A stretch of DNA of 64,000 bases from Streptomyces goshikiensis (GTDB taxonomy: Bacteria; Actinomycetota; Actinomycetes; Streptomycetales; Streptomycetaceae): positions 124,001-188,000 of the forward strand of contig NZ_BMVE01000002.1 of the NCBI RefSeq assembly GCF_014650555.1. Reading direction: 5' to 3'. Position numbers and translations under genes: made by a program. The notes beneath the pieces are model-generated. The model made no database searches, was not told the origin of the DNA, and was given only the letters and a program-made list of their open reading frames with translations. Positions 52,855 through 62,420 of this stretch are shown here, piece by piece; position 1 is the first letter of the stretch, and each line of letters begins with the position of its first letter.

Positions 52855-55800
52855 TCATGCCTCTGCCGATTTGAGAGACGGAGGCACCCAACGGCCACCA
52901 GCGATCTCCGCGTCCAGCCGCGCTTGGAAATGTGCATGCGCCGCCCGCATCTCGGCCTCTCGGTCGGCCTTGTAGAAGGGCGCGGTGTAGCCAGCGGGGG
53001 GGAGGACGTTGGCGGGGTCCTCTAGGTGGGCGAGTAGGTCGAGGTAGTCCTGCTTGATCTGGCCGTGGCCGAATGTATTGAAGTCGGCTGCGACCTTGCG
53101 GCCGTTGACGTCGAAGTAGGTCGCAGACTCGTAGTCGTAAAGCTGAGGGAAGCGAGACCTGAAAATTGCCACAAGCTGGTCCGAAGTGATGCCAAGCCAA
53201 ACTGCGACCAGCGCGTCGAGCTCTACAAGGGCAGCTCGCCGTTCATGTTCTGTACGAAGAGAGGTCGTGGGTTCCCAGGTCGGCGTGAGATTCGCGGTGA
53301 GGGGTTGCAGATTGGGCCAATGAGGGTTGGCCCAATCTTCGTATCCCGCCCATTGTGGGTCGAATAGTTCCGTCCAGAGAGGGGAGTAGTGGACGGTGAG
53401 TGCGTTCAAGCGGAGGGTGCGGAGGAGCAGGGCGGAGGCGAGCGGATGCTCTGGGTCTGGGGCTGGCATCTTGCGGGCTTCGCTGGTCTGGAGGTCGGGG
53501 CGGGCTGTGATCCGCAGCAAGTAGTCCAGCGGGAGCGCCGCCCAGAATCCCGCATTGAGCGCGGTTAGTCGACTGCTTGCAAACGCCATGGATTGCACTG
53601 TGTGGACATGGGCAGGACCAGGAGGCATTAGGGCAGCCTGCAGGCTACGGCTGGTGTTGAAGGGGATCATCCGCCGCCAGACGAGCCGGAAAAAAGAAGT
53701 AGATGGGCTACCCAGCCAGGAGTCCTGAGCTGTCAGGTACGTCCCTGGGTCGGTGCGCCTCACGTAGTTCGTGACTGGGACGTGACTCTCTGACAGCTCC
53801 ATAGGCGAGAGTGACTCCCAATGCCGCTGGTTCCGGCAGGGGATAAGTGGCTGCTTTGAGAAGGGGTTCGCGCATGAGAAGTGTGGACCTTGCAGGATGA
53901 CATCTGTGAGTTCAGAGACGGCATGGTTTCCCCAGCTGATAAGGCCGTCTTTCTTGGAGCTTGCTTCGTCGTATCCGGTCGTAATCAACGGGCAGTAATG
54001 GTCAAGGCTGTTGCGGTGGGAAGCAAGCGCCTCAATCGCGCCCTGCTCGCTGATAAGCACCGGATATAGCAAAGGGGTCTGAGTAGCACCCCCGGCGGCA
54101 CTCGTCAGGGTGTGCCAACTGGTCAGCAAGGCCGCGTCTACGTGCACTACCCGCTCGCGGTGCGGCCTGGTGTCCCAGGCGCCGTTGTGTTTGATCCCTG
54201 GCGTTGGGCCGTGCCCATCGTGCATCATCGATCCGGTGAGTACATCTGCACCGCGGAGCTGGCTGACGTGCAGAAAATCGGGATCTCGTGACGTGCCGTA
54301 GATGTGTAGGGCGAATTCTTGAGAACGGGAGAGGTCTTCGAACGCCCAATTTGCTGAGTTAACGAAGTGTCCGTGCACCCTGAGATGTCGATATGCGGAC
54401 GCTCTGATGGCGCCCTCGTGTACACCGCCAAAATGTGTGTCGGGGTGGATCATTCCTGCGCTGCCGTGTGGTGCCAGATGCTGCCATACCTGTGCCATGA
54501 AGCCTCGGTAGAGATCACCCTTTGTCCCCACTAGGAGTGGGTAGACGGCCGGGCTGCTTAGGGTGGCAACGACCCCGGTGTTCACTGCCAACTCGCCTAG
54601 GAAATAGCTGAGGTTGCTGGTATTCGACTCGAGTGGTTCCTGTCTGCGGAGTCGCCACTCGACTGCGCTCGGCTTCTCAACCAGCATGAACCAGGGTTCT
54701 AGCTCTGCTAGGACTTGGCCCTCATGCCATTGGGGCTTTACCCAGGGCGGATTTCCCACCTGAAGGTCGAACCCACCCTGCTCCCCGAAGACCTGGGCGA
54801 ATTCCAGCTCCCAATGGAAGAAGCCCTGCCGACCTGCCACGTCACTAGCAACGGCCACCCACGGGAACCGGTTTTCCAACCAGTACGAGCGGTCCATGCC
54901 CATCCAGTCAGGCAGTTCGTCCTCGTATTGCTCCAGTGCGTCAAGTGAGTCGAAGGACGAGACCAGTGACTCCGTCGGGACGTCGTGTGTGCCGAGCAGT
55001 GCCTCCGCGAAGTCCAGCCAGTCGTAGAGGTCCGCTAGCGGGATGACATCGCGGCGTTGCTCAGCGAATGCTTGCTCAGCCTTGCGGGTGCCCTTCCGGC
55101 GCTTGTTGATGTCGCCGCGCTTGACCTCCTTGATCGTGACGTTTCCGAGGAGGTCGAGCTCCTCGTACCTACGGATCACCTCGCTTGCGTCGGTGGCCTC
55201 GGGACCTGGATCGGCGACGTCCTCCGCCTGTGCGTACCGTCCGTCCGACCCGTTAAGGAGCCGCGTCTCCTGTACTGGCCAGAACCACAGTGCGCACCAC
55301 GCGTCCATGACCTTCTTCAGTCGCCAGTACGGGGTGTCCACTGCATGTAGGTCCGCAAGCACCTTTTCTCTGGGCACTGCTTCCTTCGGGGAGCGGAGCC
55401 ATTCCTCCTCCGTCTCCCACACGTCGACGCGCCGCGAGATCTCCCGCTCGGAGATCGTCAGCCGCTGCACGACCAAGTCCCACAGGTACTCGGCCCGTCG
55501 GGCCAGGCCCTGGAGGCGGGCGGTTTGCTTCGGGTTCGGGGACTTCGTGATCGCCTTGCGCCAGGCAGCCAGAGCCTTCGCCTGCTCTGGCGCCAGGGCC
55601 TTCGCCTCCTTCTCGGCGGCGACCGCGCCCCACTCCTTCGCCGGGAGGAGGAAGTGGTGGACGGAGCCTTCCGGAAGCGGGATGCCCGACTGCGCATCTG
55701 TCAGCGGGTAGCGCTCCGGTGTGGCGCCCAGCCAGCCGCCCTTCGCCAGGCGCTCGGGCCCGTACACCTCACGCCGGCCGCCGATCAGGGAGTTGCCGCG

Positions 55801-57990
55801 GCGGAGGTGCAGGCCGAACCAGGGGGCTTCCATGCCCGGGTGCATGGTGTTGAGCCACAGGGAGACCTCGGCGAGCTCCACCGCGGTCTCGTTGAGGTCC
55901 ACGCCGTACGAGTTGTGCAGGGCGATGTACGCCTTGGCCTTCTGGAACTCGACCGCGTACTGCTCCGTGTCGATGTATCGATTCAATTCCTGCTGCCTGC
56001 GGCGCAGGTACTCCGCCGCGACCTGGTTGATCGCCTCGTTCAGGAACGCGCCCGAGCCGAGGGCCGGTTCGCAGATCTTCCAGTCGAGCAGCTCCCGCGC
56101 CTCGGTGGTCGTGCCGTCCTGGTCCAGGCGGTGCTGGAGCGCGAGCTGCACGGTGACCTTCGTCAGCGACTCCGGGGTGTAGTACGAGGCCGAGGTCTGG
56201 CGGTCGCGGCCCGAGAGGCGGTACACGAACGAGCCCGGGGCGTACCGGACCCGCAGTTCCTCGCCGGTGTTCCTGTCCGGTCGCTTGACGAAGACCGCGT
56301 CCTCGTACTCGGGAGTCTTCGACTTCGGGACCAGCCAGGAGCCGTCCTTCGGGTCTCCGGCCTTGGCGACCTCGTACAGCTCTTCGCCGGCGATGAAGCC
56401 GCTGTAGGACATCAGGCCCTCGTACACCGCGCCCAACTGGTTGATGCCCAGCTGCGCGTACGAGATGAAGCCGCCGCGCTCGCCCTTCTTGCCCTTCGTG
56501 AGCATGAGCTTATGCAGGACCTCGTAGAGGGTGGCGTTGCGCAGGCGGGTGTCCAGGTAGCGGACCGCCTCGCCCCGGGCCAGGGCCTCGTCCGCGTCGT
56601 GGCGCGGGTCGCGGACGGTGTCCGCGCCGATCAGGCGGATCGACTCCCGCTCGAACAGCTTCGAGTGCAGGGGCTCGAAGCGCAGGCCCAGGTCCTCGCT
56701 GGTCTTCGCGTCGAGCGCCTCGGCCGCCGCTCCGTGGGTGCGGCGCGAGCGGTAGCCGTCCTGGACCTTGCGGAAGAGCAGGTCGAGCGACTCGTAGAGG
56801 TAGAACCCCTTGCGGGACTTCTCGTCGATGAGGTCCCGCTCCGCCACGAGGTCGCCGAGCCGGCCGAGGCCGTATCCCAGCTGGTACTCGGGATAGTCGG
56901 ACGGCAGGATGCCCAGCTCCGGGCGGGCCTCCGCGTACAGGAGGAACAGGATGCGGTAGAGGTAGCGGAGGGATTCTCGGGTCAGTTGCTTGCCGAGGTC
57001 GGGGAGTTCGCCGATGTCCTCCGGGCGGACGCCCTGCTCGTACAGGCGCTCCAGCACCTCGTTGGCGATCAGTTCGACGCTCGTGCGCAGGCCGTCGCGC
57101 AGTTCGCTGGAGACACCCACAGCGTGCTTCGTGGACTTGCCGACCAGCTCGGCGAGGGGGTTCTCGCCGCCTTCCTCCGGCGTGCGCAGTGAGTCCGCTC
57201 CGAACAGGGCCGCTACCGTGTCGAGTTCACCGCCCGCCCGGCTGTCGTTGCGCTGGAGGGCGATGTCGAGGGAGACGGCCAGGTAGCGGCCCTCACCCCA
57301 GACGACGCGGTCGGCCAGGACGATGACGCCGCCGACGAGGAGGAGGACGTAGCGCGGGGCGTCCTCGCAGGCGAAGAGGAACGAGGCCAGCTTCGAGCCT
57401 GTCGCCAGGGTGTGGGAGCCGTCGAGGGTCACCGGTTCCAGGAGCCGGCCGGGGCCGTCGGGGTCCAGGGCTGCGTCCGGTTCGGCCGCCCAGCCGCAGT
57501 CGACCGCGATTAGGCCCTTCTCGGCGTGCGAGACCTGGATCTCGTAGGTCTGGCCTGCTCGCTCCACCGTGAGGGCGCGCGGCTTGGCGTCGTAGCCGAG
57601 GGAGCGCAGGACGTCGGAGTTGAGGGCCTGGACGCGCTCTCGCCAGGCGGGCGAGCCGTACGTAGCCGAGTTGTCCTCGGTGTCGGGGGTGGAGGCGGAG
57701 CCGTCGGCGTCTTCCGGGAGGGCGAAGAAGGCCCGGGCGCGGAAGTAGTCACGGCGCAGGGACCGCAGTCCCGCGCGCGGGGTGACGGGGAGCGCCACGC
57801 CCTTCGGTTCGCGGACCGGGTCCAGGTCGTCGGTGGTCGCGTCCCCGGGTGCGTCCGCCGGGGGCTTGGCGGCTTCCTCCCGTTCCTTCCAGGTCTGGAG
57901 CAGGCCCGACTTGAGGTCCTTGGGCAGGACCTCGGCGAGATAGTGGGCGGAGAAGTAGTCGCCGCGGTTGACGAGGGAGTCGTACGTCAT
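52855..57990 (-). CDS. Large Eco57I-type N6-adenine DNA methyltransferase (DrmMI/PglX-like)
   Basis: This 1711-aa protein is a class I SAM-dependent DNA methylase. The SAM motif is CEPALGSGAFLNEA (about residue 642), the catalytic motif is GNPPWVKP (Asn about 1080), and YGVDLNETAVELAEVSLWLN continues the fold. The N-terminal 600 residues are helical with no clear nuclease motif. The C-terminal target-recognition part (about 1020-1620) is visibly poorer in G/C than the rest, a sign of exchange. The start is ATG 57990, 13 bases after the SNF2 gene. The pair resembles drmD-drmMI of class 1 DISARM and brxHII-pglXI of type 3 BREX, but drmABC, brxC and pglZ are absent from the window. Confidence 0.85.
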   Translation of the reverse strand: MTYDSLVNRGDYFSAHYLAEVLPKDLKSGLLQTWKEREEAAKPPADAPGDATTDDLDPVREPKGVALPVTPRAGLRSLRRDYFRARAFFALPEDADGSASTPDTEDNSATYGSPAWRERVQALNSDVLRSLGYDAKPRALTVERAGQTYEIQVSHAEKGLIAVDCGWAAEPDAALDPDGPGRLLEPVTLDGSHTLATGSKLASFLFACEDAPRYVLLLVGGVIVLADRVVWGEGRYLAVSLDIALQRNDSRAGGELDTVAALFGADSLRTPEEGGENPLAELVGKSTKHAVGVSSELRDGLRTSVELIANEVLERLYEQGVRPEDIGELPDLGKQLTRESLRYLYRILFLLYAEARPELGILPSDYPEYQLGYGLGRLGDLVAERDLIDEKSRKGFYLYESLDLLFRKVQDGYRSRRTHGAAAEALDAKTSEDLGLRFEPLHSKLFERESIRLIGADTVRDPRHDADEALARGEAVRYLDTRLRNATLYEVLHKLMLTKGKKGERGGFISYAQLGINQLGAVYEGLMSYSGFIAGEELYEVAKAGDPKDGSWLVPKSKTPEYEDAVFVKRPDRNTGEELRVRYAPGSFVYRLSGRDRQTSASYYTPESLTKVTVQLALQHRLDQDGTTTEARELLDWKICEPALGSGAFLNEAINQVAAEYLRRRQQELNRYIDTEQYAVEFQKAKAYIALHNSYGVDLNETAVELAEVSLWLNTMHPGMEAPWFGLHLRRGNSLIGGRREVYGPERLAKGGWLGATPERYPLTDAQSGIPLPEGSVHHFLLPAKEWGAVAAEKEAKALAPEQAKALAAWRKAITKSPNPKQTARLQGLARRAEYLWDLVVQRLTISEREISRRVDVWETEEEWLRSPKEAVPREKVLADLHAVDTPYWRLKKVMDAWCALWFWPVQETRLLNGSDGRYAQAEDVADPGPEATDASEVIRRYEELDLLGNVTIKEVKRGDINKRRKGTRKAEQAFAEQRRDVIPLADLYDWLDFAEALLGTHDVPTESLVSSFDSLDALEQYEDELPDWMGMDRSYWLENRFPWVAVASDVAGRQGFFHWELEFAQVFGEQGGFDLQVGNPPWVKPQWHEGQVLAELEPWFMLVEKPSAVEWRLRRQEPLESNTSNLSYFLGELAVNTGVVATLSSPAVYPLLVGTKGDLYRGFMAQVWQHLAPHGSAGMIHPDTHFGGVHEGAIRASAYRHLRVHGHFVNSANWAFEDLSRSQEFALHIYGTSRDPDFLHVSQLRGADVLTGSMMHDGHGPTPGIKHNGAWDTRPHRERVVHVDAALLTSWHTLTSAAGGATQTPLLYPVLISEQGAIEALASHRNSLDHYCPLITTGYDEASSKKDGLISWGNHAVSELTDVILQGPHFSCANPFSKQPLIPCRNQRHWESLSPMELSESHVPVTNYVRRTDPGTYLTAQDSWLGSPSTSFFRLVWRRMIPFNTSRSLQAALMPPGPAHVHTVQSMAFASSRLTALNAGFWAALPLDYLLRITARPDLQTSEARKMPAPDPEHPLASALLLRTLRLNALTVHYSPLWTELFDPQWAGYEDWANPHWPNLQPLTANLTPTWEPTTSLRTEHERRAALVELDALVAVWLGITSDQLVAIFRSRFPQLYDYESATYFDVNGRKVAADFNTFGHGQIKQDYLDLLAHLEDPANVLPPAGYTAPFYKADREAEMRAAHAHFQARLDAEIAGGRWVPPSLKSAEA

Positions 57991-58003
57991 GACAGGGCTC
58001 TTC

Positions 58004-60976
58004 TCACAGTGCGGCGGGCGCGGCGGGCAGGGACGCGGGCGCGGCGGGTGGCGCGTCCGGGTCGGGGAGCAGGACCGCGAGGACGCGCAGCATCGGGCCC
58101 TGCCCGGTCGTCAGCAGGTCGTCGGCGAGGTCGGCTAGCCGCTTCTTGGTGTGTTCCCCGGAGAGGGTGGGCTGCTCCCAGTGGCCGAGCCGCTCCTTGT
58201 ACTGCCTGATCGACTCGCGCAGCGGCAGGTCCCAGGCGTCGCGGTGCTCCTCCATGAAGGATTCGGCCGCGGTCAGCACCTCGGGGATGGCGGCCTTCAA
58301 CGGCCCTGGGTCGCGGTAGCGGAGCTTGTTCGCCATGGTCGGGACGACTCCGGCGCGGCGCAGCAGGGACACCATGTCCGCGTCCACGGTTCCGCTCCTC
58401 GTCACTCCCATCCACTTCACGACGGTGGGCCTGCCGAGGCTGTTCGAGTACACGCCCTGGACAAGGAACGTGGGCTCCGCGACACCTGCTGTGATCATCG
58501 GAGCTTCCTGGCGGCCGAGCCGGACCAGCACCTTGTCGGTCAGCCACTCGACCACCGGGTGGAGGTCGGTGAGCAGCGAGATCTCCGGCCAGCTCGACGT
58601 GGAGTCCGCCTCGCGGGCCCGCTGGAGGGAGTGCTGGGCGAGGCGCCGGTTGAAGGTGACGAGCAGGCGCTCGCGCAGTCCCTGTTCCCGGAGGTAGTCC
58701 ACGGGAAGTGCCTTGAGCCGGTGGAGCAGGTCGGTGGGCGGACGGAAGGACAGCAGCCCCGACTGCTCGTCGCGGTCGAGGTCCAGCCGTTCGCGGGCGT
58801 CAGGGAACACCTCGCGCAATGCTTCGTCGAGGAAGTGCGCGGTCGAGTCGAAGAGGCGGGGGAGTACGGCGCCGCCTGTGACTGCCCCACCGCCTCGGAT
58901 CTCCGCTGCGGAACGGGTGGCAGACTCCTGCGAGGAGTCCTCCGTGGTGTCGGCCTCGGCTTCCGAGGGCTCCTCGCCGACCGAGCCGAAGAAGTCCGCG
59001 AGGAAGTCGTCCATCACGGCCGCGTCCGTTTCGGCGCCGGACCGTGCGGAATCCAGGGACTCGTCCACGGTCTTGCCGCGCAGCAGGTCCTGGACGAGGG
59101 ACTTCTCCTCGGCCTCCGCGCGGTACAGGCCGGTGACGGCCTCGGCGGTGCCGAGGGAGCGGTGCGCCTGGTCCTCGCGGTCCAGGAGGCGTTCCGCGAC
59201 CAGGGTGTCGTCCTTGGCGCCTTCCACCGTGCTGGTCAGGATCAGCGCGCGGAACTGGGGCTGGTGGGCCTGCCCGTAGCGGTCGATACGGCCGTTGCGC
59301 TGCTCGATGCGGATCAGCGACCAGGGGACGTCGTAGTGCACGAGCTGATGGCACTGGCGGTGCAGGTTGACGCCCTCGGAGGCCACGTCGCCGGTCAGCA
59401 GGATGCGTACGGGAGCACCGGCGAGCCCGAACTCCTCCACGACGGCCATCTGCTGTTCGTCGGAGAGGCCGCCGTGCATGACACGGGTGGAGGCGCTCGC
59501 GGAACGGCCCCGGAAACCGAGGGCGGCGGGCAGGATGGTGGAGAGCCATTCCAGGGTCTGGACGCGCTCGGAGAAGACGACGACGCGGGTGTCGGCGGAG
59601 GGGCCGACACCAATGCCCTTCAACTGCTCCACGAGCGCGCCGAACTTCGCCGAATCCGCCTCGGTGAGGTCGGCGGCCAGCTCCGCCAGGCGGTGCAGGG
59701 CGGAGAGTTCCGCCGCGGTGCTCCGCGGGTCGTCCTTCTTCTCCAGAGTCTTGATACGGGCGGAGACCGTGGCCTTCAGCGCCGCGTGGGAGGACAGGAA
59801 GGACTTCAGGAGGGTGTACGGGAAGAGCGGCACCGCGCTCACGGAAGCGCCGCCGTCGGTCGGCAGCCAGGAGGCGGCGAGCTCCTCGAAGATCTTCTCC
59901 TCGGCGGGGGTGGCCGCACAGTGCACCGCCTCGGAGGGGCCGCGGTCCGCCCACTGGCCCTTCATCTGCTCGCGGACCTCGGTGCTGACCTTCGTCCGAC
60001 GGATGAAGAGGTGCTCGATGTCCTCGGCCCGGTAGTTCTCCGGGTCGCGGATCGCCGCCGGGTCCAGCAGGCCGATGAGCTCGGCGAACGACTTGGCGTC
60101 GCCGTTGTGCGGGGTCGCCGAGGCAAGGATCAGGGCGTCCGTGCGCGGGGCCAGGGTCTGGGCGAGCTGGTTGCGGAGCGAGCCGCGGTTGATCAGGTTG
60201 TGGGACTCGTCGATGACGACCGCGTCCCAGCGGATCTGCTCCAGGTGGTGGCGGTACTGGTCGGTGTTCTTGAGGGTGTCGATGGAGACGATCACACGCT
60301 TGAAGTAGGTGAACGGGTTGCGGCCTGCCGGGATCTCCCGCTGGATCCGTTCGATGCCGACCGAGTCCAGCCGTACGAGGGGGATCGAGAACCTGGTCCA
60401 CAGTTCGTGCTGGAACTGCTCCAGCACGTGCTGCGGGGTGACGACGAGAATCCGCTCACCGCGACCGCGACGGATCAGCTCGGCGAGGGTGAGGCCGATC
60501 TCCAGGGTCTTGCCCAGCCCCACCACATCCGCGATGAGCAGACGAGGGCGCAGGTTGGCGCCGGAGAGGGCGAGCTCGGCCGGGCGGCGCTGGTAGGGCA
60601 GCGGATCCATCAGGAACGAGTCCGCGAGGGCCAGCCGGCGCTCCGACTGGGGCAGCGCCGTGCGGCGCAGGACGGCTTCCAGGAAGAGACGGGAACGGCG
60701 GTAGTTCGGGGAGTCGTCCGCGATCAGCCGGGTGTCCCGGGGGTCGATCAGTTCGATGGTGTCCAGACGCGTGAAGAACACGGCCTCCTGGTCGCGCACG
60801 AAGTCCGACACCCCGACGACTTCTACACGCGCGCCGTCGGCTTTGGTCCGTACCGAGCTCTTGACCAGCCACACCTCGTCGCGGACGAGGACCTGCGCGC
60901 CGGCCGGGAACTGCTCCTGCCCCGGCTCCGGCGGCACGTCGCCGCTTTGCGCGGAGCTGGTCTGGACGACGGTCAC
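58004..60976 (-). CDS. SNF2-family helicase (DrmD/BrxHII-like)
   Basis: This 990-aa SF2 ATPase has Walker A in LIADVVGLGKTLEIGL (about residue 154), DESH box VVIDESHNLINRG (about 257), motif III ILASATPHNGD, and a helicase C domain with VVVFSERVQTLEWL, TGDVASEGVNL and RIEQRNGRIDRYGQ. An acidic stretch (about 660-690) precedes a C-terminal region of 300 residues. Starts with GTG 60976, seven bases after AGGAGG. The methylase gene follows after 13 bases and a Ser/Thr kinase gene precedes it by 67. In DISARM and BREX such helicases are needed for restriction of phage DNA; the same role here is inferred. Confidence 0.86.
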   Translation of the reverse strand: MTVVQTSSAQSGDVPPEPGQEQFPAGAQVLVRDEVWLVKSSVRTKADGARVEVVGVSDFVRDQEAVFFTRLDTIELIDPRDTRLIADDSPNYRRSRLFLEAVLRRTALPQSERRLALADSFLMDPLPYQRRPAELALSGANLRPRLLIADVVGLGKTLEIGLTLAELIRRGRGERILVVTPQHVLEQFQHELWTRFSIPLVRLDSVGIERIQREIPAGRNPFTYFKRVIVSIDTLKNTDQYRHHLEQIRWDAVVIDESHNLINRGSLRNQLAQTLAPRTDALILASATPHNGDAKSFAELIGLLDPAAIRDPENYRAEDIEHLFIRRTKVSTEVREQMKGQWADRGPSEAVHCAATPAEEKIFEELAASWLPTDGGASVSAVPLFPYTLLKSFLSSHAALKATVSARIKTLEKKDDPRSTAAELSALHRLAELAADLTEADSAKFGALVEQLKGIGVGPSADTRVVVFSERVQTLEWLSTILPAALGFRGRSASASTRVMHGGLSDEQQMAVVEEFGLAGAPVRILLTGDVASEGVNLHRQCHQLVHYDVPWSLIRIEQRNGRIDRYGQAHQPQFRALILTSTVEGAKDDTLVAERLLDREDQAHRSLGTAEAVTGLYRAEAEEKSLVQDLLRGKTVDESLDSARSGAETDAAVMDDFLADFFGSVGEEPSEAEADTTEDSSQESATRSAAEIRGGGAVTGGAVLPRLFDSTAHFLDEALREVFPDARERLDLDRDEQSGLLSFRPPTDLLHRLKALPVDYLREQGLRERLLVTFNRRLAQHSLQRAREADSTSSWPEISLLTDLHPVVEWLTDKVLVRLGRQEAPMITAGVAEPTFLVQGVYSNSLGRPTVVKWMGVTRSGTVDADMVSLLRRAGVVPTMANKLRYRDPGPLKAAIPEVLTAAESFMEEHRDAWDLPLRESIRQYKERLGHWEQPTLSGEHTKKRLADLADDLLTTGQGPMLRVLAVLLPDPDAPPAAPASLPAAPAAL

Positions 60977-61043
60977 CCGTGGCCTCCTGTGGTGTTTCGT
61001 GGCGGGATGGGGCTGGTCCTCCAGTATCGCGGGTCCCGGCGTG

Positions 61044-62312
61044 TCAGAAGGTCGCGCCGGCCGCGTAGACCTCGCGCAGGCGCTGGGCGGTGATACGGGC
61101 CTGCGCGGAGGCGCGTGGGCGGCGCCCGCGGCTCTTCGCCCGGGGGGCGGGCGCAGGGTCTGCGGGCGGGAGCAGGCCTGTCGGCGGGTCCGCGGCCGGG
61201 CGCGCGGGGGAGGCCGGGTCTTCCGTGCCGAGGGGTGCGGATCGCTGTGCGGGGTGGTCGATGAGCGTAGGGGTCGGTGTGAGGTCGTCGGAGGGCAGCA
61301 CGCGAGTCGTCCCGGTGCCCGGATCGGTCTGCGCGGGCGGCGCCGTGGCGGGGTCGGCGGCCGGGGAGCCGGTGGGGACGACAGGAACGGTGGGTGCCTC
61401 GGCCGGGGCGAGTAGGGCGTCCAGCATCTGCGCGGGTGCGGCCGTGTGGCTCGTGAGCCTGCGGCGGGCCTGGGCGACCTTGAACCCCTGCGCTTCGATC
61501 AGCGCACGGCACTGCCGTACGACGTCGTCCAGGGCGGGCCGGTCCTGGGCCCGGTGCGCCAGCATCTGCGTCAGCAGGGGGACGAGCTCGTCCGGTGCCC
61601 CCGACAGGTCGGGAGGCGTACCAGGGTCGGTGACCTGGTGGAAGAGCACGTGGATGTTCGCGGCTTGGTAGGGGAGATGGCCGGCGGCGGCGAAGAGAAG
61701 TACGGCGCCGAGCGCGTACACGTCGACGGCCGGGGTCAGCGGCTTTTCGCCGTTGGCCTGCTCCGGCGGCATGCAGGAGGGAGTGCCGACGACCGTGTTC
61801 GGTGCGGTCAGGGACACACTGGATTCGGCGAAGACCGCCAGGCCGAAGTCGATGATCTTTGGCCCGTTGGGGCCGAGGAGCACATTGGCGGGCTTGAGGT
61901 CACGGTGCAGCAGCCCCTGCTTGTGGACGGTCGCCAGCCCCTCGGCGAGGGTCGCTCCGAGCGAGGCGGTGAGCAGCGAGGGAAGCGGGCCGTGGCTCGC
62001 CACCTGCCGGCTCAGATCGAGGCCCTCGATGTACTCGGTGGCCAGCCACGGGCGGTCGGCGTCTGGGTCGGCGTCCAGGAGCGCCGCGATCCGGGCGCCC
62101 CAGATCGTCTTGAGGATCTCCACTTCCTGGGCGAATCGCTGCCGGGTCTCGGAATCCACGACCGAGGGCTTGATCACCTTCACCGCGGCGGGCTCGCCTC
62201 CCGGGGACTCACCCAGGTACACCTGCCCCATACCGCCGTGCCCGATGCGACCGAGCAGCTCGTAGCCGCCCAGCTCGGTGGGGTCGTGTGGGCTGAGGGG
62301 CGCGATGTGCAC
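61044..62312 (-). CDS. Eukaryotic-type Ser/Thr protein kinase
   Basis: This 422-aa kinase has a complete N-terminal Hanks domain (about 15-275): G-loop IGHGGMGQVYLGE, Lys in AAVKVIKP, catalytic loop HRDLKPANVLLGPNG, DFGLAV, and PPEQANG in the activation segment. The remaining 140 residues are Pro/Ala/Thr-rich with no membrane helix and end in a basic stretch (RAKSRGRRPRASAQA). It is thus probably cytoplasmic. The start is GTG 62312 (GGAAAGG upstream). It is next to the SNF2-methylase pair in the same direction. Kinases are part of some Pgl/BREX systems (PglW), so membership in one system is plausible but unproven. Confidence 0.88.
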   Translation of the reverse strand: MHIAPLSPHDPTELGGYELLGRIGHGGMGQVYLGESPGGEPAAVKVIKPSVVDSETRQRFAQEVEILKTIWGARIAALLDADPDADRPWLATEYIEGLDLSRQVASHGPLPSLLTASLGATLAEGLATVHKQGLLHRDLKPANVLLGPNGPKIIDFGLAVFAESSVSLTAPNTVVGTPSCMPPEQANGEKPLTPAVDVYALGAVLLFAAAGHLPYQAANIHVLFHQVTDPGTPPDLSGAPDELVPLLTQMLAHRAQDRPALDDVVRQCRALIEAQGFKVAQARRRLTSHTAAPAQMLDALLAPAEAPTVPVVPTGSPAADPATAPPAQTDPGTGTTRVLPSDDLTPTPTLIDHPAQRSAPLGTEDPASPARPAADPPTGLLPPADPAPAPRAKSRGRRPRASAQARITAQRLREVYAAGATF

Positions 62313-62420
62313 GGGCTGCCTTTCCGGGACAGGTGTGTCGTGGTCGATTCCGTCACGGTATCGACCTGGGGAGGGGCTCCGTAACCGGTGGGGAAAGAAC
62401 CGTCAGGGACGGCTCCCGCG

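Noticed and set aside
34221..60976. Complete class 1 DISARM split across the island
   Set aside because: The helicase-methylase pair and a DUF1998-type helicase are present, but no PLD gene (drmC) or separate drmA and drmB genes exist, and 9.5 kb of unrelated operons lies between the parts.
52855..62312. Complete BREX (type 2 or 3) system
   Set aside because: Methylase, helicase and kinase are suggestive, but pglZ, brxC/pglY and brxA/F are missing from the window.
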